Origin: Tetramitus jugosus
Taxonomy: Eukaryota > Heterolobosea > Eutetramitea > Acrasida > Vahlkampfiidae
Reading direction: 5' to 3'
DNA: 64,000 bases
NCBI GenBank assembly: GCA_937625935.1
Contig: OW569358.1
Span: 62,001 to 126,000 of the forward strand
A program made the position numbers and the translations under genes. A model generated the notes under the pieces. It did no database searches, was not told the DNA's origin, and was given only the letters and a program-made list of their open reading frames with translations. Of this stretch, positions 9,888-19,831 are shown piece after piece (position 1 is the first letter of the stretch; every line of letters starts with the position of its first letter).

Positions 9888-11669
9888 TTACATTACTCGA
9901 TTGACAACCATTAGGGTTGAGAGAGGGGTCCTTGGATTCTTGCTCTTACTATCCTTTGTTGTGACTGACTTCTGATTGATGAGCATGGGTTGAGAAGATG
10001 GATCAGCACTGCTAACTTCATCCGAATATACGGAAAACTTCTTGCCCTTGGAAGTGTGAACCTTCGACTTTGCGGACCTAGTCTTTTTGTGACGCGAGTG
10101 AGTTTCGACAATTGAAGAGGCTTCTTCTGTCATCGAATTCTGATCTGATATCCTAGATGTTACAAAATCTTCAAATGAAGTGCTCAAGTCATCACTAACC
10201 TTCTTGGTTGGTGAACGAACTACACTGGAATCATTTATGGTTGAATTGGCAAACAACATGGATCGATTGATAGATATGTTTTTGGCACTGTCCATTCGGT
10301 TCTTCAAATGATTTAATCCGTAGTCCAGCCGCTGAATGATAATCTTATTCTCTCTCTCTAATTCTTCTAGCTCCCACTTTAATCTTTCAAGAGTAGAACC
10401 TGAGAATTGCTGTCTGTTTCTTCCAGGTTTTTCAGCATCAATAATTGTTTGCGTTGCTCTGGACACAACCACCTGGGCTTGATCCATTCTCTTGGTAATT
10501 TGGGAAACAGCAAAATCTTTTTGCTTGAGGCATTCATCAAACTCCTGTATTATCTGTCGAAGTTCCTCTTGAAGTGAGCATACCTGTTGATAGTACATGT
10601 CTCGGTCAGCCTCCAATGCCATGATTTGTTGACCGTACCACTTATAATCCATATCCTGTGATTGTTTAGTTTCCTCTTGTTTTCTCATATCAAGCTGCAG
10701 TCTTTTTGCATTTTGGTCCGAATGGACCTTGAGTAAGTTCAGTTTCTCCACTTCTGCCATCAATTGCTGACATTTTGATTCACTCTCCTCAAAGCGATTC
10801 TTTAATTCAGATTCCACTTTTCCTTGTTTGTTTCTCTCTAGTTCATACTCTTGCAACAAGTCTGCATATTGTTCCTGTTCTCCGGCCAGAGTTTTTCTCG
10901 CATAATCGAGATCCATCACCAGCTGCTGATTGTTCTCCTGGACACTCCGAAGTTTTTCAACCAATTCAACTCTTCCGAGCTCAAGACTACTAGTATACGA
11001 CTCTCTTTCATTCAAGTGATCTATCAACTCTTGCATTTTCTTCTCTTGTTCAATAAACTCTATTTTAGCCAAATCCATCTCCTTGTCCTTGAGTACTTCG
11101 ATGTGTCTCTGGTGCTCCTTGACAGACTTGAATAAAAGAGCTACCCGTAGCATCAAGATTCTTTCCAGCAAAGAATGATCTACTCCATTGTTCATGTTGA
11201 AATAAATAATTCTCCTAATCGATCGATCAAGAGTCGAGATAGTGGTCTCACCATCAATGGTCTCCAGTATCGACGAGATAAAGTGTTGGGTAAGAGGTAC
11301 ATTCACATTCGGATCTTCATCTGCTTCTTTGGAAAGAATATTGGTAGAATCGTTGTTGCTCATCCTGCTGGATCTTAGGGAAGTTCGACCAGATCTTTCA
11401 AACGTTTCCCTAATCGCTCTTTCGAGCTCTTCATTGTTGAGAGCGACCAAGTTCAGATGAGAATCGAATCCAGGCGAACCAAAACTATTCATTATTTCAA
11501 TTGCATCTGATTGACTGAGAAAAGAGTTCAGATTCATGTTATGATGGGTCTCCCTTGAACTGGAATCGGATCGTTCACTCTTTTGACTTCGCGGTGTGTT
11601 AGGAAAACTACCGAAGAAAGATGAAGTGTGAGATTCATGAATGAAGTTAGTGGATGTCGTACGACTCAT
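9888..11669 (-). CDS. Long coiled-coil protein, paralogue of the 61.8-63.9 kb gene
   Basis: Role unknown. The ATG at 11669 begins MSRTTSTNF and gives 593 residues; an upstream extension of the frame has no convincing start and runs towards tRNA-Ile. Residues 1-140 are Ser/Asn-rich, then nearly continuous heptads run to about residue 480, and the tail is basic (KKTRSAKSKVHTSKGKK). Two blocks are shared with the gene at 61759-63856: DKEMDLAKIEFIEQEKKM (against EKEMDLAKSELIDQERRI) and WYGQQIMALEADRDMYYQ (against WYGNQIMILETDRDMYYN). The conserved block may mark a cytoskeletal or basal-body family, which is inference only. There is a GGCGCC E2F-like site 81 bp upstream of the ATG (11750-11757). 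The paralogue has an intron that this gene lacks. Confidence 0.7.
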   Translation of the reverse strand: MSRTTSTNFIHESHTSSFFGSFPNTPRSQKSERSDSSSRETHHNMNLNSFLSQSDAIEIMNSFGSPGFDSHLNLVALNNEELERAIRETFERSGRTSLRSSRMSNNDSTNILSKEADEDPNVNVPLTQHFISSILETIDGETTISTLDRSIRRIIYFNMNNGVDHSLLERILMLRVALLFKSVKEHQRHIEVLKDKEMDLAKIEFIEQEKKMQELIDHLNERESYTSSLELGRVELVEKLRSVQENNQQLVMDLDYARKTLAGEQEQYADLLQEYELERNKQGKVESELKNRFEESESKCQQLMAEVEKLNLLKVHSDQNAKRLQLDMRKQEETKQSQDMDYKWYGQQIMALEADRDMYYQQVCSLQEELRQIIQEFDECLKQKDFAVSQITKRMDQAQVVVSRATQTIIDAEKPGRNRQQFSGSTLERLKWELEELERENKIIIQRLDYGLNHLKNRMDSAKNISINRSMLFANSTINDSSVVRSPTKKVSDDLSTSFEDFVTSRISDQNSMTEEASSIVETHSRHKKTRSAKSKVHTSKGKKFSVYSDEVSSADPSSQPMLINQKSVTTKDSKSKNPRTPLSTLMVVNRVM

Positions 11670-11789
11670 GATTAAGAGTACGAATAAATTACAGAGTTGT
11701 GTTCGTGTTTGAGACAAGAGGATTCGTATGGAGCGAAACGGTCCAAAAAGGCGCCAACACTCGCAAAGCCAAAAACCAGGCAAAAGGAG

Positions 11790-11862
11790 TGGTCGTTGCA
11801 GGGATCGAACCTGCGACCAATGGCTTATTAGACCAACGCTCTACCGACTGAGCTAAACGACC
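11790..11862 (-). tRNA. tRNA-Ile (AAT)
   Basis: The minus strand folds as a 73-nt cloverleaf: acceptor GGTCGTT/AACGACC with discriminator A, D arm GCTC...GAGC, anticodon loop CTAATAA (anticodon AAT) and T arm GCAGG-TTCGATC-CCTGC. A and B box sequences are intact. The outermost anticodon-stem pair is a T-T mismatch. No intron. Unlike the Cys and Gly genes here, no retroelement lies within 60 bp upstream. Confidence 0.93.
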
Positions 11863-11959
11863 TTCGTATTGTTCTATATTTATCAAAATAGCCCGCTCGG
11901 AAAATTACTAGCTGAAATAGCAATAGCGGGAGAAAACAATCCGAAACCCAAAACCAACC

Positions 11960-12361
11960 ATGCCCACAAATGAGGAAACGCTCGCAGCGAACGAAGATCC
12001 CAACAACAATGAAGATCAGACAACTGCAGCGAACAACTTGTTTCAGAGCAGTGTAAAAACGTATCGACCACCTGATGGTTCGCCTGCTGTGATTTGCATT
12101 CACACCAAACCGAAATTGATGAAGCGTTTGGCCAATTTTTTGCAACATTTTGATCGTCCGCCACAACAACTCTTTTTGGAGTTTGCTTTTGTGGAGGTGG
12201 AAGAACAAAATGTGGCTCAATTTCGGTATAAGCTCACTCATCCCATACTGGACGCAGTTTACAATGGTTCGAACACGCTTGCAAACTTTACTCTGTCACC
12301 AGAAGAGCTAGACGCCGGTTCCAGAAGGAGATTACCGCCAGAGCTGACCCCCAGAATGTGA
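11960..12361 (+). CDS. Small hypothetical protein, 133 residues
   Basis: Not recognised. The ATG at 11960 follows tRNA-Ile by 97 bp on the opposite strand. The first 28 residues are acidic and Asn-rich; from residue 33 (KTYRPPDGSPAVICIHTKPK) onward the composition is that of a folded protein, with LMKRLANFLQHF and LFLEFAFVEVEE suggesting a helix and strands. No signal peptide, membrane segment or metal motif. Codon use is like its neighbours, which argues for a real gene, though nothing else does. Confidence 0.45.
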   Translation: MPTNEETLAANEDPNNNEDQTTAANNLFQSSVKTYRPPDGSPAVICIHTKPKLMKRLANFLQHFDRPPQQLFLEFAFVEVEEQNVAQFRYKLTHPILDAVYNGSNTLANFTLSPEELDAGSRRRLPPELTPRM

Positions 12362-12755
12362 TTCTCTCAGATTGCAAAAACAAAAAGAACATAAAATGTA
12401 CTTTGAAAAGAGAAAATAATATTTGAATATATGATATTGTGAATCACTCACGTGAGAGAGATTGTATGGATCGTTCACAAACTCCTTCACAAAATCACTA
12501 CCCATACACACACAGAAACACCGCGCATGTGCGTTTTGAAAAATAAATATTTGAGAGTGAGCTGAACAGAAAGTGTTGTCGTGTTTGGAACTCAACAACA
12601 GTGGTCGTCATGATTGCACACTCTCGCTCATACACGCTGGTTCTCTGAGAGAGAAGGGATGTTTACATTGATTGTTTCTTTGAAGGCAGAGGTCATCATT
12701 CACCACCTGAACAACAAAGAAAGCATGAGGGTGCTTGCTGCGTTGAGAGACAAAA
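12362..12755. other. Convergent spacer, no gene seen
   Basis: These 394 bases lie between two convergent stops and serve as 3' UTRs. They contain an A-rich stretch after 12361 but no ORF with gene-like composition and no cloverleaf. Confidence 0.4.
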
Positions 12756-14277
12756 TTACTCTTGTTGCTTTCGCTGAGCGTGCAACTTTTCCAAATTTTT
12801 GTTCAACAAGTCTTTGTACATTGGGTCCTCATGTCCCATAAACGTCCAAAAATCTTCTGGTCCTCTCTTGAAGAACCTTGGTTCATAGACTTCCTTGTCA
12901 TTGTCTCTCTCCTTCTTCTTCTCACGTTGTGCATGCTCAACCTTTGATTTTTCTTCGGTTGCAGCCTTGACATCGTTTCTCTGAATGGCATGAGTCAAAT
13001 TTATCCACAATTTTCTAGATTCAAACTCCTCTAGGCTGTCATAGTCTGGCACGTGCTTTGGAACAATTGGGTGTGTCCTTGCATCGAAAAATAACTTGTC
13101 ATCCTTCTTTCCAACCAGTTTCTTTGGTCGAATAAAAATCTTATCGTTCCATTTGCCTCTGACTTGATAGACAGTGGTTCCCTTCTTCTTGATGCGTGCG
13201 CTCACAACATTGTACTCTCCGCCAAAGAATGGCTTAGTCTTGAATTCCATTTCTGTGGTGAGACCAGTCTTCTTGCATGTAATGGAAGTTTTGCCGCCCA
13301 TTTCCATGATCAATCGACCAAAAATGATACCACGGGCATAGACATTGGGCCAAGTGCAGACATAGCTCTCACCTCTATTCTTAAAATTGATTGTAATGTA
13401 TCCCTCAGTCATGCTATGATCAACAACAACAAAAATATGTAAGCTCATGTCCTCACATGCACAACAAACGAAAAAATATCGACAAAAGAAAGCTCTCTTC
13501 AAACAAAAAACAAGAGTAACAATAGCAATAACATACGAAGCGACAGAATTGCCCAAAAATTTGCTTCTTGGGTAGTACCATCCCTCAATCGATATTCCCT
13601 TTTGTACATTTTCAACATAGAGAGCACTGATTGGTGGATGATGAGACACTTGTTCAGCAAAGAATGTCATTACACTACCATCGGCCAATTCATAGTTACA
13701 ACGGAAAACTTCACCCTATCACAACAACAAAAAAACATCAAAGCTTGAGGTCAGAAAAAAATGAAGAGAACTCAAAGTGAACAATGACCCTAAAAAAAAT
13801 CATGAAATAAAACATACCAAAATAGGATTAAATGGTTTCTTGACACCCTTTGGCTTCACGTGCCATCCAGACATGTACGTTCTCACAACTTCAAGCATTC
13901 TGTCCAATGGGTCTTCATGATCTGGTGCGCTGTTTTGGGTTAAAATAACGTTAGCTTTTTTGTTGTTTGATTTCTTAAGAGAAAAAAAACGGTTTAAACG
14001 ACTGTTGTGTTCAACCAACGACATACCTGCAAAGAATTTGACAATGAGACAAAAAGTCTGTCAATTTCTCCAATAGGGAACGAGGTTCCAAAAAATCACA
14101 TGGGATTGGAACTTTTGTCAAATCCATTCCAATTTTGAGTTCACCCATCATTGACATCAATAAACTCTTTGTGTTACTGTCCAATACTTCAGTGTCGTCA
14201 CCGTCTAGACCCTTGTACATTTCTTGCTCCTGTTCTTGAGACAATGTTTCATGTGATTCTACTTGTTCTGAAGCCAT
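12756..14277 (-). CDS. Oxysterol-binding protein-related lipid transfer protein (four exons)
   Basis: OSBP-related proteins exchange sterols or phosphatidylserine against phosphoinositides at membrane contact sites. Exons on the minus strand: 14277-14027, 13929-13818, 13715-13537 and 13413-12756, giving 399 residues. Introns of 97, 102 and 123 nt all start GTATGT and end AG; phases agree (2, 0, 2). The fingerprint EQVSHHPPISA is present near residue 140, preceded by KPFNPILGEVFRCNY, which spans the second junction and confirms it. The lipid-binding domain continues with EGWYYPRSKFLGNS and the C-terminal WxxLT-like end (ESRKLWINLTHAI). There is no PH domain or FFAT motif, so it is a short-type ORP. 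The start ATG at 14277 opens MASEQVESHE. It is the most intron-rich gene in the window. Confidence 0.9.
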
Positions 14278-14870
14278 TTTTTTTTCGTATCTCAAAATAT
14301 AATATATATCAATTCAAATGGGTTGTTTGTTGCTGGTTGTGTTGAAAGCTTTTTATGTACGGCTGATGATGAAAAAAAAAAGAGCAAGCGAAAGCGTCGT
14401 TTGAATGGTGTGCGAGTTTGCTTCGTGTGCGTTTTTTTTTCTGTTGTTGCTGCCTCAATTCCTTCCGCCAGAGAGATTTTTTGTGTGTGACGAACCTATT
14501 CGCCTTTTTTTGGGCCGGCTCTTTTGTTAGCTAACCACCTGACTAGGATGTTTTCACGGATGGACAGATTGAGAGCAACAATCTGATGAGATGATACAAT
14601 CTCCTTTGCCTCACTGCAGTAGACGATTCGCTGAGCTCATACTCATAACGAAGTTTGAAGGCATGGGAAATAAAGCCGTTCGCAGATTGATCATTCCTTG
14701 TCGGGGATCAAACACCAATTTGACACTTGAGATGATTGATCACATTGGCGCCAATTCGTTGTTTGAGCGCCCAGTTCTACGGAAACCACGGCACCTTCCC
14801 AACTCATTATTGTATCCCAAAGAACTGAAAAGCAAACACATAAAACCTATACAAAACAATTCAAGCAAAG
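14278..14870. promoter_or_regulatory. Divergent promoter of the OSBP-related and KEN-box genes
   Basis: The 593-bp spacer has poly-T and poly-A tracts near 14278-14500 and a perfect palindrome TTGGCGCCAA at 14745-14754, 117 bp before the KEN-box gene, which fits an E2F-like site. A 121-residue frame at 14591-14956 overlaps the gene start in another frame and looks random. Confidence 0.4.
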
Positions 14871-15587
14871 ATGAACTCCAATCACAACAGTACCAAGAGC
14901 TTGACCAACAGAAAGATCAACGTACAAGACGCTCTCCTCACTGCCCAAGCTTTTGAGTCCAATATTCGTTTGAATACAAAAAAGCACAAGTTTCAAGAAA
15001 GAGGAGAAGATTTCGACACAGAAAAGGAAAATTATGATCCATTCGATCTCTTTGGTTCACAGCAAGATGACATCTCACCAAGCAAGGATCAAAGTGAACA
15101 TTCCATGATGTCAAAGCCAAAGGAAGAACCACACCACAGACCTGCTTCCCCTCTGAAGAAGAGAAAAATTAGCTATGAAAGTGATGGGGATCAAGAAGAG
15201 ATTCTCAAGAACTTCGAGTGCGATTTTGCTGCCAACATTTCAGCTGAAGTGGAAGAATTTGATGGATTTCCCTGGATAGATGCTGACAAGACTGGTGGAG
15301 ATCAAGGTGAACAAGATTACGAATTCAAGTTTGGTGATGGCACTGCCAGTGTCGTTGATCAATTTGACGACATTTCTGGTTCATTTCCTCAGGATGATGA
15401 TTTTTCCATTCATACAGTCAAGGAGCCCATCTGCGAACCAGAGTTGTTCTTGGATTTGGAGAACGTTGATGGAGAGCCTTTTGATATTGTCCCTGTGAGA
15501 GACAATGGAGATCCAATTCCATTCATTGAACTGTTGGCATACAATTTGGAGGATTACTTGGGATCACTCAGTGAACATTGCGATTGA
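14871..15587 (+). CDS. Acidic KEN-box protein, 238 residues; possible APC/C substrate
   Basis: Not assigned to a family. The protein has a basic, Asn/Ser-rich start (MNSNHNSTKSLTNRKINVQD), a KEN box in the context DTEKENYDPFD near residue 50, a bipartite-like basic patch (PLKKRKIS) near residue 97, and then a strongly acidic C-terminal 130 residues ending NLEDYLGSLSEHCD. KEN boxes direct ubiquitination by APC/C-Cdh1. Small size, N-terminal KEN box, nuclear-localisation-like patch and acidic C-terminus recall securins, which are too diverged to recognise by sequence; this is only an analogy. There is no clear RxxL destruction box. An E2F-like palindrome lies 117 bp upstream. Confidence 0.55.
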   Translation: MNSNHNSTKSLTNRKINVQDALLTAQAFESNIRLNTKKHKFQERGEDFDTEKENYDPFDLFGSQQDDISPSKDQSEHSMMSKPKEEPHHRPASPLKKRKISYESDGDQEEILKNFECDFAANISAEVEEFDGFPWIDADKTGGDQGEQDYEFKFGDGTASVVDQFDDISGSFPQDDDFSIHTVKEPICEPELFLDLENVDGEPFDIVPVRDNGDPIPFIELLAYNLEDYLGSLSEHCD

Positions 15588-15764
15588 AGTATCACAATAC
15601 ACTCACATATTGTATCATAACAAATAAACTCTCATCTAGGCAAGAACAACAAGGAAAAGCTTTACAAAGTACAAGAAGGTTTTTTATACATTTTTGGGTG
15701 TATTCGGATGAAGCTCGAAAAAATAATAGTAGGCAATAGATGGTTGTCAAACAACCTTGTCACT

Positions 15765-16621
15765 TTAAAATCCCTTGTAAACCCATCTAGTATCAACTTC
15801 TTCCGGTTCACTAATATGAGTACCAGTCTTATCTACACGTGCAATTTGAATTCGATTGATCGATCTAGCATCACGATACCATAACACCTTCATGCACTCG
15901 ACCAATGTCTTTCTTGCTTCTTGTTCCGTAATTGGTTCACCACGTTGTTTCTTATCTTCGACAAACTTTCTCAGAATCGGTTGTGCAAGATAGTTACCAA
16001 AACCAGTGGCAATAGTCTCATCTTCCCAATGTGTTCCCACCAAATCAGTCACAGCAAGGAACGGTTTTTCATCGAGTTTGGAGACACCTGCAATGACCAA
16101 TGAGTTCCACAATGGGTCAAACTTGTTTCTTCTCTGGTACATGACTCTCACGAGATATTGAAAAATTTCATGTGGTGTATGTTCGTTGCCATCATTGTAA
16201 TTAAAGTCGCTCGTGGTCAACGTTTCCAAAAGTGTTTGAATATATTGGAAATCAGAGAATTCTCCACTGGCACCAATCAATGTCGACTCATTGACAGTCT
16301 TCAATCTTTCGACGCTGCGGAATCTGGCCAATGAACCATAGGATGCCAACGTATCAGCTGCCAACAATACTCCACCGTCGTATTTGATACCGAGAATGGA
16401 AGCTCCAGTGACAATAGGGTCGTGTGTGTGCTTGTCTACAAATATCAATCAAATGTGAAATGTTAGCGTTCCGTCCGGAGGGCAAATAATAATAATAATC
16501 AAACAACAACAACAATCTGTGAGTGATGCATACTTGGTTCTTCTACTTTGTGAGCAACATCTTGGCGAGTTTCATGGAAAAGTTTGTGTGTTTGAAAATC
16601 GTATCCTTGTAGGTCTCTCAT
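15765..16621 (-). CDS. PSMB4: 20S proteasome subunit beta type-4 (beta-7 ring position)
   Basis: This is a non-catalytic structural subunit of the 20S core ring. Two exons, 16621-16534 and 16435-15765, are joined across a 92-nt intron (GTATGC...AG, phase 1), giving 252 residues. The prepeptide-like N-terminus (MRDLQGYDFQTHKLFHE) is in exon 1. Exon 2 carries the family blocks DPIVTGASILGIKYDGGVLL, ADTLASYGSLARFRSVERL, ASGEFSDFQYI and the late WYRDARSINRIQIA. Agreement with animal PSMB4 is continuous across the splice. No catalytic Thr is expected or seen at the mature start. Convergent with the KEN-box gene (177 bp between stops). Confidence 0.93.
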
Positions 16622-16821
16622 CTCTCTCAATATATATATTAATGTGTGTGGGTGTTGTGTATGTATGGACAAGTGATGAATCAATGGATTGTTTTTTGTT
16701 TGTTGTTGCTGTGCTGATCGCAGAGCTCTGTTGTGCGGCGCAGTTTTTTTTGAAAACTAAAATTAGTCTTTTTCACGGCAGGGTTACAAATGTGAGGTTT
16801 ACAAAATCAAATAGCGGAGTT

Positions 16822-18231
16822 TTAATAGTGGAAAGCATGAAGTGGCGGTGGAGTGAATTCGTTCGTCTGCAGGTATTGGTGAGCCTGCACAAGGTCATTA
16901 TAGCTCAAAGGTCTAACAGACAGAGGTAGTACTTCATCAATGTTGTTCTCTGCGAGCATGTCCGTCGTCTGGTCTCGGTTCTCTCTTGTTTCCCAAATGA
17001 GTTCAGACATTGGGTACGACAATGCCTTCTTAATCATCTCCTTGATATCGCTACCAGACATTCCCTGTGTCAAATTTGCCAACTTGTACAGATCCACTGA
17101 TTCATCACAAAATTCATGTCTCAGATAGGTGTCCAGTATCTGACGACGGGACTCAGTGTCCGGCAGTGGAACATGATAACGCAGAGGCAATCGTCGATAT
17201 GCTGCAGGGTCAATCTGAGAAATGTCATTCGATGCGCCAATAACAATCACCTTTGGTGAATGTTCATCATCGTTGCTATGATTTGAATAGAAACCATCCC
17301 ATTGGGACAACATGACAGAGATTTGATTCTTGCGAGAGTCGTGCATGTGTGGTCCATTTCTACGAGTGAACAGCGCATCAATTTCATCAATAAACACGAT
17401 ACAGGGCTCCACTTTCTTTGCCAGAGAGAAAATGGCTGCTGCGAGCTTTTCTGACTCACCCAACAGAAAATCACCTAGCATCTCAGTTTGAACATTCAAA
17501 AAGACACAGCTACATTCTTTGGCAATCGCTTTTGCAAGCAAAGTCTTTTGTGATTGACATTGCGTGTGCATATACAAATAGGTAATAGTAAGAGAGAGAG
17601 AGAGCTATTAGTTAGTCCACTGATATCATGATATCATGATGTGTGTGTGTGTATGTGTGTAGGTGTGCGTGTCAAGAAGAGAAGCAGAAATGAAAAAACA
17701 AACCTTTCCTGTGCCTGGAGGACCATAGAGCAACACGCCCTTTGGTTCCTGTGTCAACGACTTTGAATTCTTCTTCTGTTGCTGATACAAATGAGCGTAC
17801 TGAAATGGATAACACAATGATTCACGAATGGATTTCTTAATGTCGTTCATTCCACCGATATCATCAAATCCAGCATCAATATCCTCACTAAACACCAAAC
17901 ACTGTGCAATGACTCTCTCATGCGGCGATAGACACGTGTTGAATAGGTCCTTGTTTCTCAGTGCATCCAATTTCTTTGAGAGTGCGAGTTCAAATTCACG
18001 GTGAGGTGTTGTTGGTGCAATCTGTGCAATTTGTTTTTGCAGTTTTTTTGCTTCATTGTCAAAGAGAAGTTGATTGATGCGCTTGTGGATTGTGGAGCCT
18101 GTTTGAACATGATTGTTTTTGGATTCCTTGTTGGTGTTGAGCAGTGATTTGAGGAGGTAGGAGACGGTAATCAGACCGACCACAGTGGTGGCAGTCATGG
18201 TCAACAATTCAATCACTTGTCGCTGGTCCAT
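16822..18231 (-). CDS. Msp1/ATAD1-type outer-membrane AAA ATPase
   Basis: Msp1/ATAD1 pulls mislocalised tail-anchored proteins out of the mitochondrial outer membrane. Exons 18231-17704 and 17544-16822 join in phase 0 over a 159-nt intron (GTTTGT...AG), giving 416 residues. An N-terminal membrane segment (TATTVVGLITVSYLL, about residues 12-28) is followed by a linker and the domain start DDIGGMNDIKKSIRES. Walker A GPPGTGK ends exactly at the splice (residue 176) and continues TLLAKAIAKEC. Walker B is IVFIDEIDALF; the second region of homology GASNDISQIDPAAYRRLPLR is typical of Msp1. An expanded spacer (HSNDDEHSPK) sits between Walker B and that block. Two-exon structure is secure because the P-loop is rebuilt perfectly. 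Confidence 0.92.
17590..17670. repeat. Simple-sequence repeats inside the Msp1 intron
   Basis: The intron holds an (AG)n run at about 17590-17604, a duplicated ATATCATG motif near 17622-17640 and a (GT)n run to about 17660. These are microsatellites and likely length-variable. Confidence 0.7.
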
Positions 18232-18318
18232 GATGGTTTTGGGTTGTTTGTTGCGTTTTTGTTTGAGTTCACACGCGGAAAAACTGAAAGACGAAACCAA
18301 AAAATAAATCGCAAAACA

Positions 18319-18403
18319 AGGACATAGTGTGAATCGAACACACGACCATAGGATGATGTTGCATTATTTGCAATCCCATGCTCTACCGCTGAGCTATATG
18401 TCC
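18319..18403 (-). tRNA. tRNA-Cys (GCA) with a 13-nt intron
   Basis: Cloverleaf on the minus strand: acceptor GGACATA/TATGTCC, D arm GCTC-AGCGGTA-GAGC, anticodon stem TGGGA/TCCTA, T arm GTGTG-TTCGATT-CACAC. Between the anticodon-stem halves are 20 nt, that is a 7-nt loop (TTGCAA plus A) plus a 13-nt intron one base 3' of the anticodon, the standard nuclear position. The mature tRNA is 72 nt. A retrotransposon fragment is inserted 43 bp upstream of its 5' end. Confidence 0.92.
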
Positions 18404-18435
18404 GCTTACAGATATGAATTTTAGAGAAAGCCCTA

Positions 18436-19545
18436 TTTCCTTGAGCGGTGCGGCTGCACGAGAAGGGAATCATCATCACTGATGACTCACATAGCCGCTG
18501 TGAAGGGTGCAAATTGTCAAATTACTTGTCAGCCAGGTCTCTCAGACTGCTCAGCAGGGTTGGGTTGTACCAAAGACAACAACTACTTAATGAGGGTAGA
18601 CTCCGGAGCTTCGAGTCACTAAAGGCCGAGGTTGGCAAGGGTTTTGGACCAAAAACATACCAAGAAGTATCCTTCGCGGTGATGGTGATGCCGGAGTGCA
18701 TGAATATGGAGCTGCATCAAACAATGGGGTTCATACATACCATCAGATTCAATGGTAAGTACGCGAGGGGAAAAGAAGATCTGAAGGAGTTGTTCCTTCA
18801 GGAACGTAAGGCGTTCATCAGTCGGAATTCGCAATGGTGGTTGCAGGTCGCTGCAATGGAACATAGGAATCAGTTCGACTTTCTCAAGAACCCGTTTGTT
18901 GTTGATCGTCAAATGGAGTGGTTCCATGCCCAAGTACGTAGTGGTACGTTACATACCAGAGTGGTATGTAACTATTTGTACGATGATGATGGCCCCAATC
19001 TATGCCCGAGATGCGGCACTGAACCTGATACAATCCTCCACTGTCTTGTCAGATGTCGGTATGCAATTGACGCCAGAAGAAGGCTTGTCGTGGAAGTCTA
19101 CAACAAGTTGCTCAAACTTCCATTGCATCGAGAGTCCGCCATCATATTATGGTTTGACAAAGTGCAGTTCAGAAACGGATTCATGTGGCCCATGCCGAGG
19201 AAGTCGAGCAGGGAGTACCTCATGGGAATGATGGGATTAGAAAACGAAGCTGTCGACCAGGTGATGGATGCACTGACGAAAAATGGGATGAAACAAGAAG
19301 TAGCGCAGCGAAAGGCCCGTGGTTTTGTGTGCTGGGTGAAGAGTCGCTGCATCACAGTGCTGCACAGACTCTACCAGCAATCAAAGGACTGCAAACAGTA
19401 GTAACGCTCTGCGAGCGTTACTAACAAGAAAGAGGAGACGCTCTACGAGCGTCACAAGGATGATCTGGGAACTTAAAGAAAGAAGGACAGAGTAATAAAG
19501 AGCAACCACGTGTTGTATTATAAAAACAAAAAGGTTTCCTTGAGC
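18436..19545 (+). mobile_element. 5'-truncated non-LTR retrotransposon (element A) upstream of tRNA-Cys
   Basis: The insertion lies between direct repeats TTTCCTTGAGC at 18436-18446 and 19535-19545 (11-bp target-site duplication). It begins abruptly inside an open reading frame, as expected from incomplete reverse transcription, and ends in an A-rich tail (TATAAAAACAAAAAGG). The 3' UTR has two perfect 7-bp hairpins, AACGCTC-TGC-GAGCGTT and GACGCTC-TAC-GAGCGTC (about 19402-19456). The element points away from tRNA-Cys and its junction is 43 bp upstream of the tRNA 5' end, the spacing used by dictyostelid TRE5 elements. Confidence 0.8.
18447..19401 (+). CDS. C-terminal part of retrotransposon ORF2 (reverse transcriptase zinc-finger end)
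   Basis: The frame is open from the first base of the element to a TAG at 19399-19401, about 317 residues, and has no native start. The polymerase domain is missing; what remains is the region after it. The diagnostic part is HARVRSG-like FHAQVRSGTLHTR followed by CPRCGTEPDTILHCLVRC, the Cys/His zinc-binding signature found at the C-terminus of many non-LTR retrotransposon ORF2 proteins. No internal stop or frameshift interrupts it, which suggests recent insertion. It is not expected to make a functional product. Confidence 0.75.
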
Positions 19546-19669
19546 CAAAGTAGATGTGATTTGGGAGCCAATTATCAGTACCCCACATCACGAGTTAAAG
19601 AGTCTCACCTCAACAAACACAGAAGAGATCAGCACCTGTCACCGTTGGTAGGATCGATGGAGAGTATCT

Positions 19670-19729
19670 AAGGCACTGCTCAAGGTATTTATCAATTCTG
19701 TTGTGCGAGATATGAAACCCTGTTCATCA
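19670..19729 (+). repeat. Diverged repeat, copy a
   Basis: About 60 bp reading AAGGCACT..CAAGGT..TTATCAA.TCTGTTGTG..GAGA.ATGAAAC.CTG. It is clearly alignable with the copies at 22874 and 23147. It lies downstream of element A, in the tract away from tRNA-Cys. Confidence 0.6.
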
Positions 19730-19831
19730 CCTTTGCAAAAGCTCTCTTCAGTCCTCTCAACACACTGAATTGGTTGGTCTTCAGTTATGAAACAAATTGA
19801 GAACAATAAAGAACGGTGTTTATAGCAATCC

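Noticed and set aside
11670-11783. Longer N-terminus of the 9.9-kb coiled-coil protein
   Set aside because: It runs to within seven bases of tRNA-Ile, has no convincing ATG and an odd Cys/Trp-rich composition, and includes the E2F-like site.
14591-14956. 121-residue frame upstream of the KEN-box gene
   Set aside because: Overlaps the KEN-box start in another frame, composition looks random, and it crosses the promoter motif.
18447-19401. Host gene of 317 residues beside tRNA-Cys
   Set aside because: Bounded by a target-site duplication and an A-tail, starts without a native Met, and ends with the ORF2 zinc-binding motif.
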